64,000 nt of DNA, taken from Rikenellaceae bacterium. GTDB taxonomy: Bacteria > Bacteroidota > Bacteroidia > Bacteroidales > Rikenellaceae. The stretch spans positions 62,001-126,000 of the forward strand of contig SUZJ01000002.1 of the NCBI GenBank assembly GCA_015059945.1, given 5' to 3'. Below the pieces are notes generated by a model. It made no database searches. It had not been told where the DNA came from and saw nothing but the letters and a program-made list of their open reading frames with translations. This document shows positions 51,877-58,804 of this stretch, in pieces (within the stretch, counting starts at the first letter, position 1; the number at the start of each line of letters is the position of its first letter). A program made the position numbers and the translations under genes.

Positions 51877-51918
51877 ACACACAAAAGGATGGTCAATCTT
51901 GACCATCCTTTTGTGTGT
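51877..51918. terminator. Hairpin A, second copy
   Basis: Same stem and loop as at 50909-50950, differing only at the outermost pair. It serves as terminator for the 51278 gene and, with the first copy, brackets a 970-base block. Confidence 0.85.
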
Positions 51919-51943
51919 ATAATTAATTTACCCCAGAGCGCTT

Positions 51944-51960
51944 TTGGCACGGCAATTGCT
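51944..51960 (+). promoter_or_regulatory. Sigma-54-like promoter
   Basis: TTGGCACGGCAATTGCT matches the -24/-12 consensus TTGGCACG, four bases, TTGCW at every conserved position. A start near 51971 would fit. No coding frame follows. Confidence 0.6.
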
Positions 51961-51970
51961 TTATGAATGA

Positions 51971-52128
51971 GCGTTGCCGTTTGTAGAGCCTGCGACTATG
52001 TGCGTGAGTACCTGTCGGGGCTGCGACCGAAGTGCCGCGCAAGGGGCAACAAAAGGTTTCTTCATTTATTTAAGTTTGGGTTAGTAGTTTTGTAAGGGTA
52101 GCCGTTGCGACAACGCCTACCTTTTTTG
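51971..52128 (+). ncRNA. Candidate sigma-54-driven small RNA B
   Basis: About 158 nucleotides from the predicted start to a terminator. GTTGCC near the 5' end can pair with GGCAAC (52046-52051), closing a GC-rich domain. A T/A-rich linker leads to the terminator hairpin GGTAG-CGTTG/CAACG-CTACC followed by six T (52096-52127). There is no obvious ORF. Class not recognised. Confidence 0.5.
52096..52128 (+). terminator. Terminator after RNA B
   Basis: GGTAG and CGTTG pair with CAACG and CTACC across one C-C mismatch, followed by TTTTTT. Confidence 0.75.
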
Positions 52129-52139
52129 TGTCTACCTAC

Positions 52140-52474
52140 AACTGACCTAAGAGTTATAAGAGAAATAGGAGTAATAAGATTCTTATTTATCCTATAACTC
52201 CTATAGCTCATATAAAAGTTATAGGATGATTTCCTTAATGGCCTTAATGACCTTAAAGTCCTTAAATGGTTTTCCCCCTCTAAGTTAGAGGGGGTGCCCG
52301 TTAGGGCGAGGGCGTGTGTTTGTTTTTGCTATCAGCGGTCAGCTTTCAGCTTTTTTGGAGGCAGACCCCTCCGCTGCTATGCAGCACCTCCCCTAACTTA
52401 GGGGAGGAGTTGTGGGCAGGGTAGATAACTCTCCCCCTAAGTTAGGGGGAGTCCTCGAAGAGGGAGGGGGTCTG
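52140..52474. repeat. Repeat cluster in the accessory island
   Basis: 'ataggag'/'ttataag' repeats (52147-52225), TTAATGGCC/TTAAAGTCC tract (52231-52268), one 45-base palindromic element as found around the DUF559 gene (52274-52319; hairpin GCCCGTTAGGGC), and a composite of the related family (52362-52474; hairpins GCTGCTATGCAGC and CCTCGAAGAGG). Confidence 0.85.
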
Positions 52475-52529
52475 TAAAATATTTACAGCGACTGGGGCGT
52501 GCGTATTCCGTCTTGCCACGACTACCACA

Positions 52530-52561
52530 GGTAGGCGGTTGGCATCTACCGCTCTTTTTTT
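52530..52561 (+). terminator. Terminator-like hairpin
   Basis: GCGGT (52535-52539) pairs with ACCGC (52548-52552), followed by TCTTTTTTT. What it terminates is not clear; the 50 bases before it are GC-rich and could be the end of another RNA. Confidence 0.5.
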
Positions 52562-52588
52562 GTTTTTCAAAAAAGTTTTGTAATTTTG
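52559..52588 (+). promoter_or_regulatory. Promoter for RNA C / lipoprotein gene
   Basis: TTTG (52559-52562), 18-base spacer, TAATTTTG (52581-52588). Start expected near 52595. Confidence 0.65.
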
Positions 52589-52594
52589 TATTGT

Positions 52595-52834
52595 CGAGGG
52601 TTTACTCTTGCCAAACATATTATTAGTGAAAGTGTTTCGCTAGTCCTTAAAGATAAAATTTGGCGATTTTTGACAACAAGGATAACGGATACTTACATCA
52701 CTTGTATTAGTATGCTACGTCGGCACATTCTGTGTTTACTCCATACTATACAGGTGTGGAGTATTGTTTATTTGTTGTCGGGCCACGCCAAATGCCTATC
52801 TTTAGATAAACGAACATCTCCACACTTTCTTTTT
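52595..52834 (+). ncRNA. Candidate structured RNA C (or leader of the 52884 gene)
   Basis: Three nested helices close the structure: TAAAGATA/TATCTTTA (52648-52655/52797-52804), ATTTGGCG/CGCCAAAT (52658-52665/52786-52793), GACAACAA/TTGTTGTC (52672-52679/52772-52779). Inside, ACTCCATAC pairs with GTGTGGAGT (52738-52746/52754-52762). GTGTGGAG can instead pair with CTCCACAC (52818-52825), which is followed by TTTCTTTTTT. This terminator/anti-terminator layout parallels RNA A. No known class recognised. Confidence 0.6.
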
Positions 52835-52883
52835 TATATTAATTCCGTTGTTGGAGGTGGAATGGAAAAATTGATATTTTTCT

Positions 52884-53315
52884 ATGAAGAAATTTTTACT
52901 TCTCACATTAGTCATGATAGGCATGACATCGTGCACCACTACATATTATGTATCAAGAGAGCCTGAAATTAAAAATGCACTGATTGGATGTACCTATCAA
53001 TCTGTTATATCTGCGATGGGTGTTCCTAATAGACAAACTACAGATGGGGAAGGAGGTACCATATTAGTATATGAGGCAACAACATCAGATAGTGTTGCAA
53101 CTGCTTACGATGTTAATTATTTTACAGGAACATACACCCCAGGGTTCAGAACAACTACACATACAAACTACGTTTATGTATATATGAACTCCCAAGGAAA
53201 ATGCTATGATGTGCAAACTAATCTAACTAGAGAAGAAACAGAGATTGATGCAGCAGGTACAATCATGTCAATGATAGGTAGTGTATTCGGACTTATACTT
53301 TTAAGCATCATTTAA
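52884..53315 (+). CDS. AT-rich orphan lipoprotein, BamE/SmpA-like
   Basis: 143 residues. Signal with lipobox MTSC, Cys17. The core EIKNALIGCTYQSVISAMGVPNRQTTDGEGGTILVYE resembles the SmpA/OmlA (BamE-like) fold, where a short helix is followed by GxP and strands. It ends in a hydrophobic helix (IMSMIGSVFGLILLSII), unusual for a lipoprotein. AT-rich codon use suggests transfer. Located downstream of candidate RNA C and before a strong terminator. Confidence 0.75.
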   Translation: MKKFLLLTLVMIGMTSCTTTYYVSREPEIKNALIGCTYQSVISAMGVPNRQTTDGEGGTILVYEATTSDSVATAYDVNYFTGTYTPGFRTTTHTNYVYVYMNSQGKCYDVQTNLTREETEIDAAGTIMSMIGSVFGLILLSII

Positions 53316-53381
53316 CCATTATAAAGTATATATCGATAAGTTATATAATTAATTATATAAATCTTGAGTTGGTTGTTTTAT

Positions 53382-53413
53382 AAAGGGGTTAGACCGCGTG
53401 GTCTAACCCCTTT
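53382..53413. terminator. Bidirectional terminator at the island's right end
   Basis: 14-base perfect stem AAAGGGGTTAGACC with its complement around GCGT. Confidence 0.85.
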
Positions 53414-53425
53414 GATTTGTGTGAC

Positions 53426-54250
53426 TTACTCGCCTTTGCGCTTTGTGAGCATCCAGCTCAAAAAGTCCTCCTCGGCAAAGGCAGGGTGCCAGCTCAGGTG
53501 GCCACAGCCGTCGTAGAGCACCAGCTCAACCTCGTGGCCGCCACTCTTCAACACCTCGGCAGCCCTACGCGAGCAGTCGGCAGGTACCACATCATCGTCA
53601 ATGCCGTGGAACAGGCGGAAGGCCGTAGGGCCATCGTAGGCGGCCAATCGCTCGCCCGTATTCACCGCTCCACAAATGGGCTGCACCGCGGCAAACATCT
53701 GCGGATGGCGGCACACCAAGTCAAACAGTCCCATAGCACCCATCGACATCCCCACGCCATAGATGCGCGCTGTATCGACAAATCCGAGCCCCACCAGAGC
53801 CCCCACCAACTCCTCTACGGCCAGCATAGGAGCCGTAGTGGGGGGCGCAGGGTTCATTTCGAGCAGGTTGCGTGTCGAGAGGTCGTGGTCAATATCGGCC
53901 CACCACTCGCCGGCAGGGCACTGGGGCGCCACGATAATCACCTCCGCCAGTTCGGGCGCTGTGGCCAGCATATCGCCACCGTGGAAGAGTTGCAACTGGT
54001 TGTCGCTGCCCCTCTCGCCCGCGCCGTGCATAAAGAGCAGCAGGGGGTACTGCTTGGCAGGCGAAAAGTCGGCAGGGTAGTGGATGCGGTAGGGCAATAC
54101 CAACCCCGACGTGGCCTCAAAGGTGCGAGCCAGCAGGGTGCGCTGTTGGGGTGCGCTGTTCTGCTCGGTGAGTGCATCTTGCGCAGTGGCGGCATAGGTG
54201 CCCACAAGTATCGCAACCAACGCCAAAAGTGTAAGTCGTATCTTGTTCAT
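53426..54250 (-). CDS. Secreted alpha/beta-hydrolase (PHB-depolymerase/esterase-like)
   Basis: 274 residues with a signal peptide of about 24 residues (cleavage near TAAQ). LLLFMHGAGERGSDN forms the oxyanion region; the nucleophile is in YGVGMSMGAMG (Ser about 166), the acid in HGIDDDVVP and the histidine in CGHLSWHPAF. It resembles the carboxylesterase/prolyl-oligopeptidase-type hydrolases found in polysaccharide-degrading Bacteroidetes. Substrate unknown; a periplasmic esterase is likely. Confidence 0.88.
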   Translation of the reverse strand: MNKIRLTLLALVAILVGTYAATAQDALTEQNSAPQQRTLLARTFEATSGLVLPYRIHYPADFSPAKQYPLLLFMHGAGERGSDNQLQLFHGGDMLATAPELAEVIIVAPQCPAGEWWADIDHDLSTRNLLEMNPAPPTTAPMLAVEELVGALVGLGFVDTARIYGVGMSMGAMGLFDLVCRHPQMFAAVQPICGAVNTGERLAAYDGPTAFRLFHGIDDDVVPADCSRRAAEVLKSGGHEVELVLYDGCGHLSWHPAFAEEDFLSWMLTKRKGE

Positions 54251-54331
54251 AACTAAGTGATTTCGGTTATAAAACCTACGGGCAGAACAACAAGCGTGTC
54301 TGCCCGTAGTAACGTGTTGATAGTCGGCCGA

Positions 54332-55312
54332 CTATGCGTCTTTGAACAGGTCTTTGATGCCGCCAATCGAGCCCAATACCGAGGTGGCCTCGTAGGGCAG
54401 GTATACAACCTTGTTGTCCTGACCGCTGGTCATCTCTTTGAGTGTTTCGATATACTTGACGGCCAATAGATAGGTTGCAGGGTCGGTCTTGGTGCTGCTG
54501 ATAGCTTCGGTTACGCGGCTGATAGCCTCGGCCTCGGCATTTGCTTGGAGCACTTTGGCCTCGGCCTCGCCCTGAGCCTTGAGAATCTGTGCCTCCTTTT
54601 CGGCAGCAGCGTAGTTGATTTGCGACTGCTTTTCGCCCTCCGACTGGAGGATTGCCGACTGCTTCTCACCCTCGGCACGCAAGATTTTGGCCCTACGCTC
54701 GCGCTCGGCCTGCATCTGCTGCTCCATAGCGTTGCGCACCGATGCGGGAGGGGTAATGTCTTGCAACTCGACGCGGTTTACCTTCACGCCCCACTTGTTG
54801 GTGGCCTCGTCGAGCACGTTGCGCAACTTGGCGTTGATGGTATCGCGCGAGGTGAGGGTTTCGTCCAACTCCAACTCACCGATTACGTTACGCAGGGTGG
54901 TCTGGGTGAGCTTTTCGATAGCGTTGGGCAGGTTGTTAATCTCGTAAACGGCCTTTACGGGGTCTACAATCTGGAAGTAGAGCAGGGCGTTGATGCGTGT
55001 GGTTACGTTGTCTTTGGTAATCACGTTCTGCTCGGGGAAGTCGTATACTTGCTCACGCAGGTCGATGCGAGGGCTGTACTTGAACGACACGCGCACGTTG
55101 CCCTCCCAGTCGGTCATCGAGTGGCGGTAGTAGATGCGCCTTGGCTTTTCGAGGATGGGCCAGATGATGTTGATACCCGAGGTGAGGGTTTTGTTGTACT
55201 TACCCAGTCGCTCAACGATGCAGGTTTCGGACTGCTGGATGATTGTCAGACCCGAGAGCACATATACCACTACTATAATGGCCAGTGCTACGATTACGGT
55301 TAAAGTTCCCAT
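54332..55312 (-). CDS. SPFH/Band 7 membrane protein (QmcA-like)
   Basis: 326 residues. One N-terminal membrane segment (VALAIIVVVYVLSGLTII), then the SPFH domain (about 25-190), a long coiled coil rich in Glu/Lys/Ala (about 190-275; ERRAKILRAEGEKQ, ILQSEGEKQ) and a C-terminal tail. Forms ring-like membrane scaffolds. The next gene (6-base gap) is NfeD-like, the usual partner. Confidence 0.93.
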   Translation of the reverse strand: MGTLTVIVALAIIVVVYVLSGLTIIQQSETCIVERLGKYNKTLTSGINIIWPILEKPRRIYYRHSMTDWEGNVRVSFKYSPRIDLREQVYDFPEQNVITKDNVTTRINALLYFQIVDPVKAVYEINNLPNAIEKLTQTTLRNVIGELELDETLTSRDTINAKLRNVLDEATNKWGVKVNRVELQDITPPASVRNAMEQQMQAERERRAKILRAEGEKQSAILQSEGEKQSQINYAAAEKEAQILKAQGEAEAKVLQANAEAEAISRVTEAISSTKTDPATYLLAVKYIETLKEMTSGQDNKVVYLPYEATSVLGSIGGIKDLFKDA

Positions 55313-55318
55313 AGTGTG

Positions 55319-55747
55319 TTATTGTTTTTTAACGGTTAATATAATGCTTTCGCGATTGGTAACGACCACTTTGGCTCCCTTTTCAATAACCTCGCCACTC
55401 TCGGACTCGGCCTTCCAGTCGTCGCCGTCTATGGCCACACGACCTGTGCCCTCGGCGGGGTTAATCTCTTCGCTCACCTTGGCGGTGCGACCTATCAGTG
55501 CGTCGGCATTGGTTACGATTTGGTCTTTCTTTGAGAGCCTAACGAGCAGGGGCCTTATGGCCAAGAAGGCCACCAGAGTAGCTATGGTGAATACTCCAAT
55601 CTGCCACTCTATCGAGCAACCTGCGGCTGCGCCGATGGCTCCGCCCACTGCGCCCACTGCAAAGCAGACCAGTGCAAAGCCCGAGGTTAAGATTTCGCCT
55701 ACTACAAGTGCGAGGGCTGCCAGAGCCCAATAGTGCCATATTTCCAT
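55319..55747 (-). CDS. NfeD-like membrane protein
   Basis: 142 residues from the ATG at 55747. Hydrophobic segments in the first half (ALAALALVVGEILTSGFALVCFAVGAVGG and IGVFTIATLVAFLAI) and a C-terminal OB-fold domain (NADALIGRTAKVSEEINPAEGTGRVAIDGDDWKAES). This short NfeD lacks the ClpP-like protease part. Pairing with the SPFH gene is standard and implies a membrane-quality role. Confidence 0.92.
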   Translation of the reverse strand: MEIWHYWALAALALVVGEILTSGFALVCFAVGAVGGAIGAAAGCSIEWQIGVFTIATLVAFLAIRPLLVRLSKKDQIVTNADALIGRTAKVSEEINPAEGTGRVAIDGDDWKAESESGEVIEKGAKVVVTNRESIILTVKKQ

Positions 55748-55858
55748 ACTTTTCTGAACATTTATCGGGGTTAAACTTCGGTTTTCTATCTTTCCAAACA
55801 AATATACAAAAAAAGCCGCAATGTTGTACACTGCGGCCCTATATATTTATGTTAATTT

Positions 55859-57154
55859 TTACCTCTCGGTGGTGTAGAACTCGATCATCCTCGCCAGAGC
55901 CCTCTGGCAAACGGGGCAGAACTGGGTGGCTACGTTGTCCCTCATTCGGCAGATGTCGGCAGGGCGATATACACCCTTGAACTGGTAGCCGCCACCCTCG
56001 TACACGCCTACGGTGAAGTTCTTGGTGCGCTCGGGCGTAACCTCGGTGGGTATTGCGGTCCCCTCGGGCAACATATCGGCCCACTTGCTCTCAAAGTTGG
56101 CCAGTGTGGTCAGGTTCTGCTCCCAGGGCTCGATGCCGGGCAGGTAGAGGCCGGGCGACAGGGGATCGTTCTCGTAGAAGTACTCGTCGGCCAAGCCGCC
56201 AAAGCTGTGGCCAAATTCGTGTACCACTACGGGCTTGAATAGCGGGTGGTGAGCCGTGGTGAGGGTGTAGGAGTTGTAGATGCCGCCACCGCCATAGGTG
56301 TCGGTGTTGGCCAATATAATCAGGTGCTCGTAGTCGATGCCGTTCAGCAGGTCGTAGAGGTCAAATACTTGGCTGGTAGTCAAGTAGCGTGCCCCGTAGA
56401 AGGTGTCGAAGTGCGAGCCTACGGCAGTGTTGCGCCAGATGCCCTCGCGGGGAATCGACACGTTGCTATCGACCGAGGCCGACTCTACGGCCACAAAGTT
56501 GAACTTGTCGGCCTGGCTCTTGAAGGGCTCATACGACAGGAGCGCATCGACGGTGGCCTGGGCATCGGCCAAGAAGGTGCCCATCTCGCCCACGGTGTAG
56601 CCCTCGGCTACTATGGCAACGTCGATTTTCTCCTCGGCAGGACCACTCTGGTAAATCACCTTGTGGGGTGTTGTGGCCTGACTATCGGTGTTGCGTATGA
56701 GTATGTCGGTGGGGTCGATGTGGTAGTCCAGCACGGCAGTCTGCTCGCGTCGCTCGTTGAGCAGTGTTACCATCACGTCGGCAGGGTGGGTGGGCATAGG
56801 CACAAGTATGGTGAACTCGTAGGCCTTGTGGGTAGTGGTGGCCTCGGGGGTGGTGAGCCACTCTTGGAAGAGGCTCGAAAAGCTGGTGCGATAGATTACT
56901 GCCCCAGTGGCCGAGTCGGTCATTGTTAGCTGACCATTGCCTTCGAGGGCTACTTGGTCGAGGTTTACGCGTCGGCCTGCCCAACCGCTCCACGAGAGTA
57001 GCTGTCGTAAGGTTACCTGCTGTGCTTTGCAGTCGCCCGAGAATATGAGGTCGTTGCGCAGGGTGCGGTTGGTAAAGTAGTTGTCAAATTGCTGTGCCGA
57101 GAGGCTGGTGGCTGCCACCACCACTGCGGCCAAAAGGGTAAATAATCGTTTCAT
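55859..57154 (-). CDS. Secreted M64-family metallopeptidase (IgA peptidase-like)
   Basis: 431 residues, signal peptide of about 20 (cleavage near LSAQ). The N-terminal part (about 25-155) is a beta-sandwich. The catalytic part has VVHEFGHSFGGLADEYFYEND: the HExxHxxGxxxE zinc site with Glu. It resembles the M64 peptidases first known for IgA cleavage; here a gut glycoprotein or host protease role is only a guess. Confidence 0.92.
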   Translation of the reverse strand: MKRLFTLLAAVVVAATSLSAQQFDNYFTNRTLRNDLIFSGDCKAQQVTLRQLLSWSGWAGRRVNLDQVALEGNGQLTMTDSATGAVIYRTSFSSLFQEWLTTPEATTTHKAYEFTILVPMPTHPADVMVTLLNERREQTAVLDYHIDPTDILIRNTDSQATTPHKVIYQSGPAEEKIDVAIVAEGYTVGEMGTFLADAQATVDALLSYEPFKSQADKFNFVAVESASVDSNVSIPREGIWRNTAVGSHFDTFYGARYLTTSQVFDLYDLLNGIDYEHLIILANTDTYGGGGIYNSYTLTTAHHPLFKPVVVHEFGHSFGGLADEYFYENDPLSPGLYLPGIEPWEQNLTTLANFESKWADMLPEGTAIPTEVTPERTKNFTVGVYEGGGYQFKGVYRPADICRMRDNVATQFCPVCQRALARMIEFYTTER

Positions 57155-57161
57155 ATTTTTT

Positions 57162-57448
57162 GTCTAATGTCTAACGACGATTTGAAATTGAAAATTGAAA
57201 ATTTTGGTGTGCCTTCGGCACGAGTGTTTGAGCATACCCCTCCGCCACTTTTGTGGCACCTCCCCTAACTTAGGGGAGGAGTTGTTTTGAGGGCAGATGA
57301 CTCTCCCCCTAAGGTAGGGGGAGTGGCCGTAGGCCGAGGGGGTCTGCCAATTCTCAATTGACCAAGCTGACGCTTGCTCTAAAATGCTCCTGCTCGGCAT
57401 AGCTTGCAAGCAATCTCTGCTCTCGCTTACTCGCATTTGCTTCAATTC
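57162..57448. repeat. Repeat mosaic between rlmH and the M64 gene
   Basis: GTCTAAT/GTCTAAC heptamers (57162-57178), composite palindromic elements (57235-57346; hairpins GCCACTTTTGTGGC and GGCCGTAGGCC) and the 81-base element (57360-57440). About 290 bases without a gene. Confidence 0.88.
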
Positions 57449-57922
57449 TCAATTGTGATGATATGGCTCGTTGTTGATGATTGTGAAGGCGCGGTAGAGC
57501 TGCTCGGCAAAGATGGCCCTGACGATTTGGTGCGAGAAGGTCATCTTCGATAGCGCAATCTTGCTGTCGGCCCTGTCGTAGACCTCCTGCGCAAATCCGT
57601 AGGGGCCGCCAATGACCATACAGAGCCTTTTGCAACCACTGGCCATACGCTTCTGTAGCCAGTCGGCAAACTCTTGGCTGGTGTACTCTTTGCCCCTCTC
57701 ATCCATCAGCACCACAAAGTCCGACGGGGCCAGCAGACGCAGTATGGCCTCGCCCTCGGCACTTTTTTGCTGTGCTTCGCTCAGCGAGCGTCGGTTTTTG
57801 GGGTCGGGTATTATGGTTATGCCAAAACGGGTGTAGTGGCCTATGCGCCCCTTGTACTCCTCGACCAAACGCTCCACCTCGGCCGAGTCGGTCTTGCCCA
57901 CCACTATCAGTTCTACATTCAT
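57449..57922 (-). CDS. rlmH: 23S rRNA (pseudouridine1915-N3)-methyltransferase RlmH
   Basis: 157 residues, SPOUT fold. VELIVVGKTDSAEVERLVEEYKGRI at the N-terminus, FVVLMDERGKEYTSQEFADWL and the SAM-binding loop VIGGPYGFAQEVYDRADSKIALSKMTFSHQIVR are diagnostic. The stop (N, TGA) is supplied by the heptamer tract. 22 bases downstream of the next gene on the same strand. Confidence 0.96.
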   Translation of the reverse strand: MNVELIVVGKTDSAEVERLVEEYKGRIGHYTRFGITIIPDPKNRRSLSEAQQKSAEGEAILRLLAPSDFVVLMDERGKEYTSQEFADWLQKRMASGCKRLCMVIGGPYGFAQEVYDRADSKIALSKMTFSHQIVRAIFAEQLYRAFTIINNEPYHHN

Positions 57923-57944
57923 AGGCTTTGTTTTTTCTTTTTTT

Positions 57945-58634
57945 TTATCGCCCTCCGGCCGAGGTTATGATGTTGGTGTTGTTGCCTATGGGATTTCCTG
58001 TAAATCCACCGCCACCGATGCCACCATTATTAACATCGGGTATCGTAGGTGTTACCTCTATCCGCCCTTGGGGCACTTGCATCCAACTTAGAAAACAATA
58101 ATTCATTTTACGACCTTCCTCGGTAAGCTCGAAAATTACTTCATTTTTAAGCCGTAATTCAATATCCCTGAATACATCCAGAGGAATTTGAGCATAATGT
58201 TGATCTATATCAAACTCAAAGTATACATCAGTGATTGCCCCATCGGCTGACGATATGTTCAGCATAATGCAGAATCTCTCATCCTGAGCAAGCTGTTGGG
58301 CTTGCTCGGCCGAGAAAGCCGTGTCTACAATTGTGCGTAGCTTTTGTATTACATCGCTGGGTAATTCTACATGTTTCAACGTGTTGTGCAATGCATCATA
58401 TAATGGTATGGGAGTTCCATCGGCATAGGCAACCTCTCCTCTTCCGGGATGGTTTTCAATGTTGTGTAAGTTGATAATAAATGTACCTACTGTATCACAA
58501 ACGTATGTGTATCCATTCATAGAGATGGTATCACTTACGATAGGAAGAACATCACCATACAGCGTTCTCTGAGCTGTAATAGTCTGTATTGTTGTCAGCA
58601 ATGAAAATATAAGTCCAATATATTTTAGTTTCAT
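57945..58634 (-). CDS. Exported protein of unknown function
   Basis: 229 residues. Signal peptide of about 21 (ends TITAQ). The middle (QKLRTIVDTAFSAEQAQQLAQDERFCIMLNISSADGAITDVYFEFD) recalls the strand-helix pattern of TonB C-terminal-like domains, but the match is weak. The C-terminus is a glycine/asparagine-rich tail (GGIGGGGFTGNPIGNNTN). Base use is more AT-rich than its neighbours. No family recognised. Confidence 0.7.
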   Translation of the reverse strand: MKLKYIGLIFSLLTTIQTITAQRTLYGDVLPIVSDTISMNGYTYVCDTVGTFIINLHNIENHPGRGEVAYADGTPIPLYDALHNTLKHVELPSDVIQKLRTIVDTAFSAEQAQQLAQDERFCIMLNISSADGAITDVYFEFDIDQHYAQIPLDVFRDIELRLKNEVIFELTEEGRKMNYCFLSWMQVPQGRIEVTPTIPDVNNGGIGGGGFTGNPIGNNTNIITSAGGR

Positions 58635-58744
58635 GGTATTAGCAATTTTTACTTAAATCTATTATATTTTGCACGTTCTTCTTTGGCGAAAAGGCTGTAT
58701 TGAAGGTCATATCCTAAGGGTTAATATTCACTGCACAATGTACA

Positions 58745-58780
58745 AAATACCGACGACTTTTGCAAAAGTCGTCGGTATTT
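58745..58780. terminator. Bidirectional terminator
   Basis: Perfect 36-base palindrome, arm AAATACCGACGACTTTTG, downstream of the GH2-like gene and upstream of the exported-protein gene. Confidence 0.85.
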
Positions 58781-58804
58781 TTAGCACGAACAAACATTAT
58801 TTTG

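Larger units (their letters stand above)
51848..52883. other. 1-kb gene-free stretch rich in RNA signals and repeats
   Basis: Holds the second hairpin A copy, a sigma-54-like promoter with a possible RNA (51971-52128), 'ataggag' and TTAAGG-type tracts (52140-52268), two palindromic repeat families (52274-52319, 52362-52474), another terminator-like hairpin (52530-52561), a promoter and candidate RNA C. A frame at 52586-52966 runs through the RNA and overlaps the next gene; I do not believe it is coding. Confidence 0.75.

Noticed and set aside
52586..52966. 126-codon frame before the AT-rich lipoprotein gene
   Set aside because: It starts on the -7 box of a promoter, runs through strongly base-paired sequence and overlaps the lipoprotein gene in another frame.
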